Positions 1 to 8,213 of a DNA stretch of 64,000 nucleotides are shown here, one piece after another. The translations under genes were made by a program, and so were the position numbers. The DNA comes from JAPWJZ01 sp964575605 (GTDB lineage: Bacteria > Pseudomonadota > Alphaproteobacteria > Micavibrionales > UBA2020), in NCBI GenBank assembly GCA_964575605.1, contig CAZNRN010000019.1, positions 10,501 to 74,500 on the forward strand, read 5' to 3'. The number at the start of each line of letters is the position of its first letter. Positions within the stretch are counted from its first letter, which is position 1. Below the pieces are notes generated by a model. That model was not told the origin of the DNA. It saw only the letters and a list, made by a program, of their open reading frames with translations, and searched no databases.

Positions 1-1168
1 CGCGCTCGAGCGCCGGCGCGCCGGTGCGGCCGCGCAGCGGTTCGACTATCATCGGCATGGCGACGGCAAGGGCGAAGAGCGGCTTGAAGCCGATGGTCTT
101 GATCTCGTTGTAGGCGGCCTCTGGGATGATGTCCGCGCCTTGCTTTAATTGCTCCAGCACGCGCTCGCCACCCTGCTTGGCGTTGTCCATCATAACGATG
201 CCATAGGCCAGCGCCATCTGGCGGAATTCCTCGGGGCCTTTGTTCAGCGCAGCGCGGTCCTTCATCAGCGCATCGCGCACGTTGAAGGTTTCCATGATCT
301 GGCCGACCTCGCCGCCGAGACGTTTTTGCATGAAGCCGATATCGTCGGCCGTGACGCGGTGCAGCCCTGCCTGCAGCAGCCCTGCGCTGATGACCGAGGC
401 GTTTTCCTCGGGCGCGAAAGTGCCCAGCAGCTTGCCGAACATCACGGCATCTGCCAGCGTCTGCTGCGTGACGCCGGGATGGCGCTGCAGCAGTTCGTAT
501 GCCGCTTTTACGGTCGCATCTTCCATCAGGCCTGTGTCTTCGAATTTGGCGGAAGCAGCGGCTTCTTTCTTCGGCAGGACGACGCCGACGAAATCCAGCT
601 CCTGACGGTAATCTTCATAGGCCGCGCGATAAGCGGAAAGTTTTTGCGCGAAGGCGGCGCTGTCGATGCGGCCTTCCAGCATTTCGTACATGCGCGGCTC
701 GGGCAACACCAGCTGCGGCGCCGCTTTTTTCAAATCCGCGCCCGCGGGCACGCGCAGCAGCGTATCGGAAATCTTCGCGGCCGCTTCGCGGAACTCATCG
801 AAGGAGGCTATGGCGGAGGCGGCAGCCAGTTCCTTCACGGCGGGCGAGGCGTCCTCGATATAGGCATAGCCGGTGCGCACATGCGTCCAGGCTTGGTCGA
901 GCTGCTTCACCACATCAGGGCCGAATTGTTTTTCAACGACAGTATAGGCGGGGGCGGGCACAGCCATCAGCAGCGCCAGCGCCGCGGTGTTCGCATCGCC
1001 GCCAGCAGCACGGACGGCCAGCGCCGATTTCAGCGGGAAGCCGGCATCGAGGCCGCTTTCTTCCGCAAAGGTTTCGGCGTTTTTCTGGTAGAGGCGGAAG
1101 GCGCGGAAGACGACGGGGTCGGCAGGCAGGCCCGTATCCTTGAATTCGATGTTCTTGATGTCGGTCAT
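1..1168 (-). CDS. SpoT-like (degenerate HD) protein, C-terminus cut by window edge
   Basis: An uninterrupted reading frame of at least 389 codons starts at ATG 1168 (MTDIKNIEFK) and runs off the left edge. It is alpha-helical in character with no signal peptide. Around residues 225-300 it resembles the N-terminal HD hydrolase region of RelA/SpoT: a helix like 'ADAVMFGKLLGTFAPEE', then AGLLQAGLHRVTADDIG where SpoT has a run of the type AALLHDTVEDT, then a stretch ending in GGEVGQIMET. The His-Asp metal pair expected in that loop is not visible, so it may be a non-catalytic relative. The start is supported only by a weak purine stretch upstream. The long ORF on the opposite strand is its shadow. 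The SpoT relation is inference from pattern resemblance. Confidence 0.6.
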   Translation of the reverse strand, partial: MTDIKNIEFKDTGLPADPVVFRAFRLYQKNAETFAEESGLDAGFPLKSALAVRAAGGDANTAALALLMAVPAPAYTVVEKQFGPDVVKQLDQAWTHVRTGYAYIEDASPAVKELAAASAIASFDEFREAAAKISDTLLRVPAGADLKKAAPQLVLPEPRMYEMLEGRIDSAAFAQKLSAYRAAYEDYRQELDFVGVVLPKKEAAASAKFEDTGLMEDATVKAAYELLQRHPGVTQQTLADAVMFGKLLGTFAPEENASVISAGLLQAGLHRVTADDIGFMQKRLGGEVGQIMETFNVRDALMKDRAALNKGPEEFRQMALAYGIVMMDNAKQGGERVLEQLKQGADIIPEAAYNEIKTIGFKPLFALAVAMPMIVEPLRGRTGAPALER

Positions 1169-1288
1169 GGTGTCACCCGCTCTTGAAAAAGGCGGGCGTT
1201 GATAATGCCCGCGGTTGCCTGAATGATGCGCCCATTCGTAGCACCCGCGTATTGTTTATGTCAATATACTATGTGAATAGGTAAGTGC

Positions 1289-2143
1289 TTAGTCGGCGGC
1301 CAAGTCTATCGAATTTTTCTTAGTATAATCAATAATTTGATTAACAAATCCCGTCATGTTCTTGCGTGTGCGCGCGAAGCCCGGCGTCTTGCGGCGCGAG
1401 GCCTCGTCCATGTAAAGGCTGCGGCGGATTTCGACCTGCAGGCTGTGGCGATTCTGCGCGGGGTTGGCATGGCGGCGCAAAATCTCGACACCCTTGTAGG
1501 GTTTGTTGATGGCGACGCGGTATCCCATCTCCTTCAGGCATTTCGCGGCGAAGGTTGTGAAACCGGCGTCGCAGGTGGTGCCGTCGCGGTCACCCAGCAC
1601 GATATCGGGCTGGTGCCGCGTGGCGCCGCCCGGCGTGGTCGGCATCGAATGGCAGTTGAGGTGATAAACAGCGCCAAAATCGCGGTGCGTCGCCTCCAGC
1701 AATTCGGCCAGCATCATGTGATAAGGCCTGTAATAGGCCTCTATCCTGTGCTGCACCTCGGCGACGGTCAGGCGACGGTTGTAAATTGGCTGCGGGTTAT
1801 TCTGCTTGAACAGCCGCCGTATCAGCCCCACGCCCATGGCCGAGCGCGCGGTCGGATTGGCGAGGCCCGGCCAGAACCCGTCTATCAGTAACGGGTCGAT
1901 ATCGTCCTCCGCCCTGTTGGCGTCGATATAGCAACGGGGGAAGAGGGCGGAGAGCAGTGGCACCCCCAGCTGCGGCGACTGACCGAAAATCTCGTCCACA
2001 AAGGCGTCTTCGGTCTCGGCCAGCCATTCCCTGGGGCAGTCGTGGCCGAAGTCGGCAGGGTAGATATTCCCGCTATGGGGGCTGTCCAGCACCAGCGGGG
2101 CGGCCTGTTTGGGCGGTTTTTGACAAATAAGGACGTCTTTCAA
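1289..2143 (-). CDS. N-formylglutamate amidohydrolase family protein
   Basis: 284 aa, the normal length for this family (FGase). The family hydrolyses N-formylglutamate to formate and glutamate at the end of one histidine-degradation route; several homologues are annotated without a hut operon, as here. Visible family signatures are the N-terminal VLDSPHSG, the DANRAEDDID stretch, NRRL followed by a helix with YRPYH, the metal-binding-type NCHSMP near residue 163, VLGDRDGTTCD, and the NKPYKGVEI / QVEIRRSLYMDE segment near the C-terminus. It is transcribed away from argE, with about 110 bp between the two starts. Family assignment is strong; the substrate is inferred because no other hut genes are in view. 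Confidence 0.88.
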   Translation of the reverse strand: MKDVLICQKPPKQAAPLVLDSPHSGNIYPADFGHDCPREWLAETEDAFVDEIFGQSPQLGVPLLSALFPRCYIDANRAEDDIDPLLIDGFWPGLANPTARSAMGVGLIRRLFKQNNPQPIYNRRLTVAEVQHRIEAYYRPYHMMLAELLEATHRDFGAVYHLNCHSMPTTPGGATRHQPDIVLGDRDGTTCDAGFTTFAAKCLKEMGYRVAINKPYKGVEILRRHANPAQNRHSLQVEIRRSLYMDEASRRKTPGFARTRKNMTGFVNQIIDYTKKNSIDLAAD

Positions 2144-2254
2144 GGCGTTTTCCGTACGTTCGAGAAGCTACTTGGACCCCAGATGAATATTGAAAAATGC
2201 CCAAAAAAGCTTATTTTGAACCCATTATACATCCGGCAGGAAGGCAGCGCCACC

Positions 2255-3424
2255 ATGACGAAAACCAATCTCACAAGCCAGCAGATGCTGGCCAAGCTGG
2301 TCTCCTTCGACACCACCTCCGTCAAAAGCAACCTCGAGCTTATCCACTGGGTACAAAACTACCTGGGCGAATACGGCGTCAAATCACATCTCGTTTTCGA
2401 CGAAACGAAAAACAAGGCCAACCTTCATGCAATTGTGGGCCCCGCGGACAAGGCGGGCATCGTGCTTTCCGGCCACACCGATGTTGTGCCGGTTGAAGGG
2501 CAGGCCTGGGACAGCGACCCCTTCACGCTCCGCGACCACAATGAACATCTTTACGCGCGCGGCACCTGCGACATGAAGGGCTTTATCGCGGTAGCTCTTT
2601 CGAAGCTGCCCGAGATGGTGAAGAAACCGCTGAATTCCCCCATCCACTTCGCGCTGTCGTATGACGAAGAACTGGGCTGCCTTGGCGCGCACAGCCTTGC
2701 CGACCATATCGCGCAGGCATCGGTGAAGCCGAAGCTTTGCGTCGTGGGCGAACCCACGCTGATGAAAACGATTACGGGGCACAAGGGCATCTGCGACCTC
2801 GAATGCACGGTGCATGGGAAGGAATCGCACTCTTCCCTCGCCCCCTATTCGGTCAACGCTGTCGAATACGCGGCCGAGCTGATCGCGCATACCAAGTCGA
2901 TCGCGCGCCGCATCCAGAACGAAGGCCCCTTCAACCGCCAGTTCGACCCGCCCTTCACCACCGTCCATGTCGGCATCATCAAGGGCGGCACGGCGCTGAA
3001 CATCGTGCCGAACCATTGCGAATTCGCCATCGAAGTCCGCAACATCCCCGAAGTGAACGCCGAAGAAGTTCTGGAGGAAATCCGCCAGTACGCCTTCAAG
3101 CACCTGGAACCCCGCATGAAGGCCATCGACCCGAAAACCGGCTTCGATTTCAAGTACACGGCGGGTGTCCACAGCTTCGACATCGCCAACGACAACCCGA
3201 TGGTCGATTTCGTCCTCTCGCTGTCCGGCGCCAACGCGACGGAAAAGGTCAGCTTCGCGACCGAGGCCGGCATCTTCCACAACAAGGGCATCCCCACGGT
3301 CGTTTGCGGCCCGGGGTCGATCGCCCAGGCGCACAAGCCCAACGAGTTCATCGCCAAAGAACAATTGGTGAAGTGCGAAAACTTTATGGATAGACTGCTG
3401 GACAAATTAAGGACTGCGGCCTAA
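2255..3424 (+). CDS. argE: Acetylornithine deacetylase (M20 family)
   Basis: 389 aa, the usual ArgE length. The enzyme removes the acetyl group from N-acetylornithine in arginine synthesis, using two metal ions. M20 motifs are in order: GHTDVVPVEG with the first metal His and Asp, ARGTCDMKGF with the bridging Asp, SYDEELGCLG with the catalytic Glu pair, VVGEPT with a metal Glu, the lid-dimerisation region, and a final metal His near AQAHKPNEF. An in-frame upstream extension exists, but the ATG at 2255 is preceded by AGGAAGG about 8 nt away and matches the family N-terminus. Downstream is an unknown gene 45 bp away on the same strand. Confidence 0.92.
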   Translation: MTKTNLTSQQMLAKLVSFDTTSVKSNLELIHWVQNYLGEYGVKSHLVFDETKNKANLHAIVGPADKAGIVLSGHTDVVPVEGQAWDSDPFTLRDHNEHLYARGTCDMKGFIAVALSKLPEMVKKPLNSPIHFALSYDEELGCLGAHSLADHIAQASVKPKLCVVGEPTLMKTITGHKGICDLECTVHGKESHSSLAPYSVNAVEYAAELIAHTKSIARRIQNEGPFNRQFDPPFTTVHVGIIKGGTALNIVPNHCEFAIEVRNIPEVNAEEVLEEIRQYAFKHLEPRMKAIDPKTGFDFKYTAGVHSFDIANDNPMVDFVLSLSGANATEKVSFATEAGIFHNKGIPTVVCGPGSIAQAHKPNEFIAKEQLVKCENFMDRLLDKLRTAA

Positions 3425-3469
3425 TATTAAAGGCCTTGAATTTCAAACTCTTGCAATATCGGGGAAGTC

Positions 3470-4147
3470 ATGACAACATCACAACAGGCTGCGCAGCAAC
3501 CTTCTGGAAAGGCCCCTAATACGATGTTCGACCAATACAACTGGCAAAAAGTGAGCGGCGCCCAGCTGGAGCCCTTCCTCAAGCTGGTCAACCCGATTCA
3601 GGGCAAGCACAACGCCTCGCCCGCCACCGGCACCGCCGAATGGTGCCAGCTGCCCTTCTATACCTCCATCGGCCTCGTGCGCGTGAACGACAGCGCATGG
3701 CCCGCCGGCACAGGCCCCTTCTGGTTCCTCGCGAAACAGGGCCGCATGTTCCTGCTCGACGGATCAAGTGCGCCCATCCATGACGCGAACGAAGCTGACC
3801 CCATCAAAGTTTCCGAGGCGAACAACCTCGAATACTTACGTTTCTTCTGCTATTTCGTCCATGGCGACGAAGGCCCCTTCCTGATCGTGGAAGACATCAA
3901 CCACCCCGCCATCGACCAGGCGAAGCTGGACCCGAACACCCGCAAGGTGATCGAGGGCGCGATCCGCCCCGCCGCCTTCGAAGGCCGTTCGGCCGAGGGT
4001 GCCTATGAAGCCTCGGCGATGGTCCTTTACGGCAACGCGCTCTTCTCCGCGCGCTTCTCGATGACCGAAAACGGCATGATCGAGATGATCGACGACGAAC
4101 CGGTCGCAGCCGACCTGCCCGTCAAGAAGATCAAGCCGAACTACTAA
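3470..4147 (+). CDS. Conserved-looking hypothetical protein
   Basis: 225 aa, soluble, with no signal peptide or membrane segment. I do not recognise the family. The N-terminus is Gln/Ala-rich and probably disordered; the body has several aromatic-rich stretches (TAEWCQLPFYTSIGL, GPFWFLAKQGRMFLLDG, FFCYFVHGDEGPFLIVED) that look like a beta-rich fold. It ends in a basic tail VKKIKPNY. It lies 45 bp after argE in the same direction and may share its transcript. Codon use matches neighbours, so it looks native. Confidence 0.72.
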   Translation: MTTSQQAAQQPSGKAPNTMFDQYNWQKVSGAQLEPFLKLVNPIQGKHNASPATGTAEWCQLPFYTSIGLVRVNDSAWPAGTGPFWFLAKQGRMFLLDGSSAPIHDANEADPIKVSEANNLEYLRFFCYFVHGDEGPFLIVEDINHPAIDQAKLDPNTRKVIEGAIRPAAFEGRSAEGAYEASAMVLYGNALFSARFSMTENGMIEMIDDEPVAADLPVKKIKPNY

Positions 4148-4150
4148 TAT

Positions 4151-4801
4151 CTAGATTTTAACGGTTTTCACTGGCGGGTTAACGCGCCAGATGCTGTCGC
4201 GCGTGTGGGCTGCGCGCGGGAATTGTTTTTCAATCACCTTCATCACCAGCGTGTCATGCGCCGTGCGCGCTTCCTTCATCCCGTCCGGGTGTATCCAGCG
4301 TTGCGCGTAATTCTCGACAATCTCCGCCTGCTGCTCGGTGCCGAAATCGGCGAAGTTGGAAGCGCCGTTCATTTTGTAATCGTAGTCATAACGGCGGAAC
4401 GCCTTGGTGGAGAATTTTAAATTCTGCCCCTGCCATGTATGCGTGACCTCGTGCAGGAACAAGCCGAACTTGTCCTGCCCCTCGCGGCTGAAATCATTCG
4501 AATATGCGGCCTCGCCAAAGAAATCGATATGGCTGAAGGGCGGCATCACCATGCCGCGCGTATTGCCCATCACATGCGTGACGCTGCTGTTGTCCCTGAA
4601 GTGCTTGCGGATGCGCGACGCGTCCAGCTGGTCGCCGAAAATGCTTTCGACGGTTTTGGTTTCATCCGCCGTCAGCTTTTCGCCGCGCCCTGCGTAAAAC
4701 GTGCCGAACCACGCGCCATAGGCGAGGGCTGCGATGGCGACGGTCTTTGCCGCGGCCTTCGCGAACCTGCGAATCAATGATCCCTTTTGGCGCTCCGCCA
4801 T
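4151..4801 (-). CDS. Membrane-anchored HEVTH zinc-metallopeptidase-like protein, copy 2
   Basis: 216 aa. A basic N-terminus (MAERQKGSLIRRFAK) precedes one hydrophobic segment around residues 15-35, suggesting inner-membrane anchoring with the rest in the periplasm. The core carries HEVTHTWQGQ, an HExxH zinc site, followed about 35 residues later by FGTEQQAEIV, whose Glu is a plausible third zinc ligand. This arrangement resembles the Vgr-related/eCIS-type peptidase-like proteins. It is paralogous to the adjacent upstream gene at 4854-5615: both share the anchor plus GAWFG-FYAGRGE, PPFSHIDF and the zinc motif. Substrate unknown. Confidence 0.72.
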   Translation of the reverse strand: MAERQKGSLIRRFAKAAAKTVAIAALAYGAWFGTFYAGRGEKLTADETKTVESIFGDQLDASRIRKHFRDNSSVTHVMGNTRGMVMPPFSHIDFFGEAAYSNDFSREGQDKFGLFLHEVTHTWQGQNLKFSTKAFRRYDYDYKMNGASNFADFGTEQQAEIVENYAQRWIHPDGMKEARTAHDTLVMKVIEKQFPRAAHTRDSIWRVNPPVKTVKI

Positions 4802-4853
4802 CGTCCGGTTCCTGTTTTGAAGGCCTCAGGATAACGGATTATTATCCATAATG

Positions 4854-5615
4854 TCAACTTATTAAGTAGGGAATGGCGGGTTTTTGACGCTTTTCAGGCC
4901 GGACGGGGCGGGCGGCGGCGGCATAACCCGGGGCGGGTATTGTGGGGCTGGCCAGCCTTGGCGTATCGGAGGCGACGGTGTTGAAGGCCTGCATGCGGCC
5001 TTCCTCCATGGCGATGCGGGTGGTGTGGGCGCTGGGGAAGCGGGTTTCCACCACGCGCTGCAGCAGCAGATCTTCTTCCGTGCGTTTCTGCCGCAGGCCC
5101 GAATGGTGCAGGAATTTTCCGCTGTAGTCGCAGATGATTTCGGCCTGCTGCTCGGTGCCGAAGTCGGAGAATTTGGAATTCTCGTTCAGTTCGTATTTAT
5201 AAACGCCGACCTGATGGCGGGAGAAATTAAAGTTCTGCCCCTGCCATGTATGCGTGACTTCATGCATGAAAAGCCTGAATAACCTTGCATCGCCCTGCGT
5301 GTAATCGCGCGTATGCGCATCGGGGCCGTAAAAATCGATATGGCTGAAGGGCGGCGGCACCATGCCGTCGACCCAGCGGAAGATATGGGTCGCGCTGCCC
5401 TCGGAACGTTCGTGCTTGCGGATGGCGTTGGCGTTAATCTCGTTGCCAAAGACGGCGGTCACGGCGCTGGTTTCGCCGGGCGTCAGCTGTTCGCCGCGCC
5501 CCGCATAGAAGGCCCCGAACCATGCGCCATAGAGGCATGCGGCGGTGGCGGCAAGGCCCAATACAGCCTTGGTGAATTTGCGGGCAAGCGAACCTTTACG
5601 CTTCTCTCTATACAT
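4854..5615 (-). CDS. Membrane-anchored HEVTHTWQGQ zinc-metallopeptidase-like protein, copy 1
   Basis: 253 aa from ATG 5615 (MYREKRKG); a further in-frame start is a TTG at 5654 with no better ribosome site. A single membrane segment follows a Lys/Arg-rich N-terminus. The zinc motif HEVTHTWQGQ and the downstream FGTEQQAEII match its neighbour at 4151-4801. It differs by a 30-40 residue Pro/Ala-rich tail (SPTIPAPGYAAAARPVRPE). The two genes are on the same strand with 52 bp between them, so a tandem duplication with one transcript is likely. Proteolytic activity is inferred from the motif only. Confidence 0.72.
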   Translation of the reverse strand: MYREKRKGSLARKFTKAVLGLAATAACLYGAWFGAFYAGRGEQLTPGETSAVTAVFGNEINANAIRKHERSEGSATHIFRWVDGMVPPPFSHIDFYGPDAHTRDYTQGDARLFRLFMHEVTHTWQGQNFNFSRHQVGVYKYELNENSKFSDFGTEQQAEIICDYSGKFLHHSGLRQKRTEEDLLLQRVVETRFPSAHTTRIAMEEGRMQAFNTVASDTPRLASPTIPAPGYAAAARPVRPEKRQKPAIPYLIS

Positions 5616-5723
5616 TAATACCCCAAGTCTGCGGCCTATTTCCCCGCCTGTCAATTGCGGGGCGGTTTTTCCAGTCGCAACAAGGGCTTGAATAGGCTAA
5701 TCTGCAGCCGGAAAAGGTGACCC

Positions 5724-6977
5724 ATGGCCAAGCCCAAAGCCCCGAAAAACATGCTGCGCTGCGATGTGCTGATCATCGGCGGCGGCCTTGCGGGCTTGTC
5801 GCTGGCGGGTGTACTGGGCGCGGCGGGCGTTGAAACCGTTATCCTCGACCGCGCGCCGCCTTCGGTCCACCTGAATGACAACTATGATGGGCGCACCACG
5901 GCGATTTCTTATGCCTCGCACAAGGTGTTGCAGGCGGCGGCTGTATGGGATGCGATTCTGCCCGATGCTTCGCCAATACTCGATATCCGCGTGGCCGATG
6001 GCGCCTCGCCGCTTTTCCTGCATTTCGCAACCGACAAGGACGGCAACGGCGAACCCTTCGGTTGGATTGTCGAGAACCTGCTGCTGCGCCGCGCGCTCTA
6101 TAAGAACCTCGCGCGTTTCAAGAACGTCAAACACCTTGCGCCCGTCGATATCACCGCCTTCCACAGCGATGATTCAAACGCGGGCGTCACGCTGAAAGAC
6201 GGCCGCCGTATTTCGGCGCCGCTGGTGATCGGCGCGGACGGCCGCCAGTCGCCCACGCGCGAATGGCTGGGGATTGGCGTGAAACAATGGTCCTACGGCC
6301 AGATCGCGATTGTCTGCAACGCCGCGCATGAATTGGATCACGAGAATGTGGCGGTCGAACACTTCATGCCTGCCGGCCCCTTCGCCGTGCTGCCGATGAC
6401 GGATGATAAAGACGGCAACCACCGTTCCTCCGTCGTCTGGACGGTCGAGGAAAAAGACGCGGCGAAATTCCTGGCGCTCGCGCCTGCGAAATTCGATGCG
6501 GAACTGCAAAAGCTCTTCGGCGAACATCTGGGCAAGGTGCGCGCGGCGTCAAAGCCGATGGGCTATCCGCTCTCGCTGATGCATGCCGAAAAATATACCG
6601 GCCCGCGCGTCGCGCTGATGGCCGAGGCCGCGCATGTTATCCACCCGATCGCTGGGCAGGGGTTGAACCTGTCGATGCGTGATGTGGCCGTGCTGTCAGA
6701 GCTGGTGGTCGACGGGCTGAAGCTGGGGCAGGATATCGGGGCGCCTGCGTTGCTGGCGCATTATGAACAATGGCGCCGCACGGACACGTTGATGATGGCG
6801 GGCTTCACCGATCTTTTGAACCGCCTGTTTTCCAACAACCTGAAATCCGTTGCCGCGATTCGGGACTTAGGGATTGGAATCGTCGACAAAATACCCCCCT
6901 TAAAGGGATTTTTCGCCCGCCAGGCGATGGGTTTGGGTGGAAAACCGCCCCGGATTTTACAGGATGGGCGGCTTTAA
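5724..6977 (+). CDS. UbiH/UbiF/COQ6-family FAD monooxygenase
   Basis: 417 aa, normal for the family that hydroxylates the ring of ubiquinone precursors. The N-terminal Rossmann motif GGGLAG binds FAD; DGRTTAIS follows near residue 55; the mid-protein GADGRQSPTRE is the second FAD/NADPH signature; the third motif is AEAAHVIHPIAGQGLN at about residues 300-315. The third motif normally reads GDAAH; here Gly-Asp is Ala300-Glu301, a change in a flavin-contacting position. Which ring position it hydroxylates cannot be told. It is divergent from the peptidase pair and is followed after 115 bp by ihfB. Confidence 0.85.
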   Translation: MAKPKAPKNMLRCDVLIIGGGLAGLSLAGVLGAAGVETVILDRAPPSVHLNDNYDGRTTAISYASHKVLQAAAVWDAILPDASPILDIRVADGASPLFLHFATDKDGNGEPFGWIVENLLLRRALYKNLARFKNVKHLAPVDITAFHSDDSNAGVTLKDGRRISAPLVIGADGRQSPTREWLGIGVKQWSYGQIAIVCNAAHELDHENVAVEHFMPAGPFAVLPMTDDKDGNHRSSVVWTVEEKDAAKFLALAPAKFDAELQKLFGEHLGKVRAASKPMGYPLSLMHAEKYTGPRVALMAEAAHVIHPIAGQGLNLSMRDVAVLSELVVDGLKLGQDIGAPALLAHYEQWRRTDTLMMAGFTDLLNRLFSNNLKSVAAIRDLGIGIVDKIPPLKGFFARQAMGLGGKPPRILQDGRL

Positions 6978-7092
6978 CCTTTTATTCATTTGATTTCACG
7001 TGTTTTTTTCTGCTTTCTGCTTGACGGCACCCCGAAAGCTTGGCACGCTAAGACTCTGATAGCGTTGATTTTCAATCAAGGACCCTGTCGTC

Positions 7093-7404
7093 ATGACAAA
7101 ATCTGAACTGATCCTCAAACTCGCCGAGCTGAACCCGCACCTCTACCAGAGCCATGCGGAGCAGATCGTGGACACGATTTTTGAAGAGATTACAAAGGCA
7201 TTGGCAAACGGCAGCCGCGTCGAACTGCGCGGTTTCGGGGCATTCTCGGTGAAGCAGCGCAAGGCCCGCATGGGCCGCAACCCGCGCACCGGCGAGACCG
7301 TGAAGGTCGAAAACAAGCGCGTGCCCTTCTTCAAAATCGGCAAGAAAATGCACGAGCGCCTGAACGGCATCGTCTCCGACGACGAAGACGATATGAAGGA
7401 CTAA
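7093..7404 (+). CDS. ihfB: Integration host factor subunit beta
   Basis: 103 aa. Small basic DNA-bending protein; IHF works as an alpha/beta heterodimer and the alpha gene is not in this window. Signatures are MTKSELI at the start, the HU/IHF core RVELRGFGAFSV, the DNA-intercalating arm with GRNPRTGE, and PFFKIGKKM near the end. MTKSEL is typical of the beta subunit. A short acidic tail (DDEDDMKD) is present. AAGGA lies about 10 nt before the ATG. The LapA-domain gene follows after 40 bp, an order common in proteobacteria. Confidence 0.9.
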   Translation: MTKSELILKLAELNPHLYQSHAEQIVDTIFEEITKALANGSRVELRGFGAFSVKQRKARMGRNPRTGETVKVENKRVPFFKIGKKMHERLNGIVSDDEDDMKD

Positions 7405-7444
7405 GTCCTCCTCCCCTTAAACCGCTGATTATAAAGGGGGATAA

Positions 7445-7777
7445 ATGGCCTATATCACGCTACTCATCACCATCCCTTTGACCGTCTTCGCGGCGCTGTT
7501 TTCGCTGTCGAACACCGGCGTTATCACGCTTGGCCTCTGGCCCTTTGAAAAGACAATAGATTTTGCGGTTAATATCTTCGGCCTCGGCATGCTGGGCATC
7601 GGCTTTTTGCTGGGCGCGCTTTTCGTGTGGCTGCAATACCAGCGGTTGCGCGTGAAGCTCTGGCAGGAAAGCCGCAAAGCGGCGCGGCTGGAAAAAGAAC
7701 TCGACTCCCTGCGCCAGAAGGCGGAAACTGCCGCCTCACCAGATACAACACCCAAGCTGCCCGCCACGGCGGCCTAA
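7445..7777 (+). CDS. LapA-domain (DUF1049) inner-membrane protein
   Basis: 110 aa. Two hydrophobic helices (about residues 3-22 and 40-65) are followed by a cytoplasmic coiled-coil-like stretch rich in Arg, Glu and Leu. The pattern SLSNTGVITLGLWPF between the helices is typical of the LapA/YciS family, which is linked to regulation of lipopolysaccharide assembly in gammaproteobacteria. It sits directly after ihfB, as in many proteobacteria. AAAGGGGGA provides a strong ribosome site just before the ATG. LPS-related function here is inferred from family only. Confidence 0.78.
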   Translation: MAYITLLITIPLTVFAALFSLSNTGVITLGLWPFEKTIDFAVNIFGLGMLGIGFLLGALFVWLQYQRLRVKLWQESRKAARLEKELDSLRQKAETAASPDTTPKLPATAA

Positions 7778-7790
7778 CAGGAGCTCCGTC

Positions 7791-8213
7791 TTGAAACGCG
7801 TCAGGAAAGTCGTCGCCTATATCACGCTGGGCGACAAGCTGCTGGTCTTCAACCACCGCGATTACCCGGAAGCAGGCGTACAGGTGCCCGCCGGCACCGT
7901 CGAGGAAGCCGAGGAGCTGCCGGACGCCGTGCTGCGCGAAGCGGAGGAAGAAACGGGACTCAAAGGGCTGACGCTGGTGAAATACCTCGGCGCCGAAGAT
8001 TTCGATGCCGCCAAAGTCGGCCGTGACGAAGTGCATGAGCGCCATTTCTTCCATCTCCAATGCGCCAACCCTGCGCCCGAAAAATGGAGGCACTGGGAAA
8101 TGACGCCCTATGGCGACGACAAGACGCCGGTTGCTTTCGATTTATACTGGGCGGATAAACAGGATCCCGGCCTGTCCTACGGCTTCGACGCGCTGCTGCG
8201 TAAAGTCACTTAA
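7791..8213 (+). CDS. NUDIX hydrolase
   Basis: 140 aa. Contains a complete Nudix box at about residues 35-57 (G-x5-E-x7-REAEEETG), the catalytic loop that binds Mg2+ and cleaves nucleoside diphosphates linked to other groups. Substrate cannot be predicted. The start is TTG at 7791, supported by AGGAG 7-8 nt upstream. It lies 13 bp after the LapA-domain gene, so ihfB-lapA-nudix may be one transcript. It converges on the membrane-protein operon, overlapping the end of that operon by 4 bp. Confidence 0.87.
   Translation: MKRVRKVVAYITLGDKLLVFNHRDYPEAGVQVPAGTVEEAEELPDAVLREAEEETGLKGLTLVKYLGAEDFDAAKVGRDEVHERHFFHLQCANPAPEKWRHWEMTPYGDDKTPVAFDLYWADKQDPGLSYGFDALLRKVT

Noticed and set aside
149..1186. 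345-aa plus-strand ORF at the left edge
   Set aside because: Antisense to the longer edge frame on the minus strand; its composition (His, Gln, Arg, Phe-rich) is typical of a shadow frame, and it has no recognisable motif.
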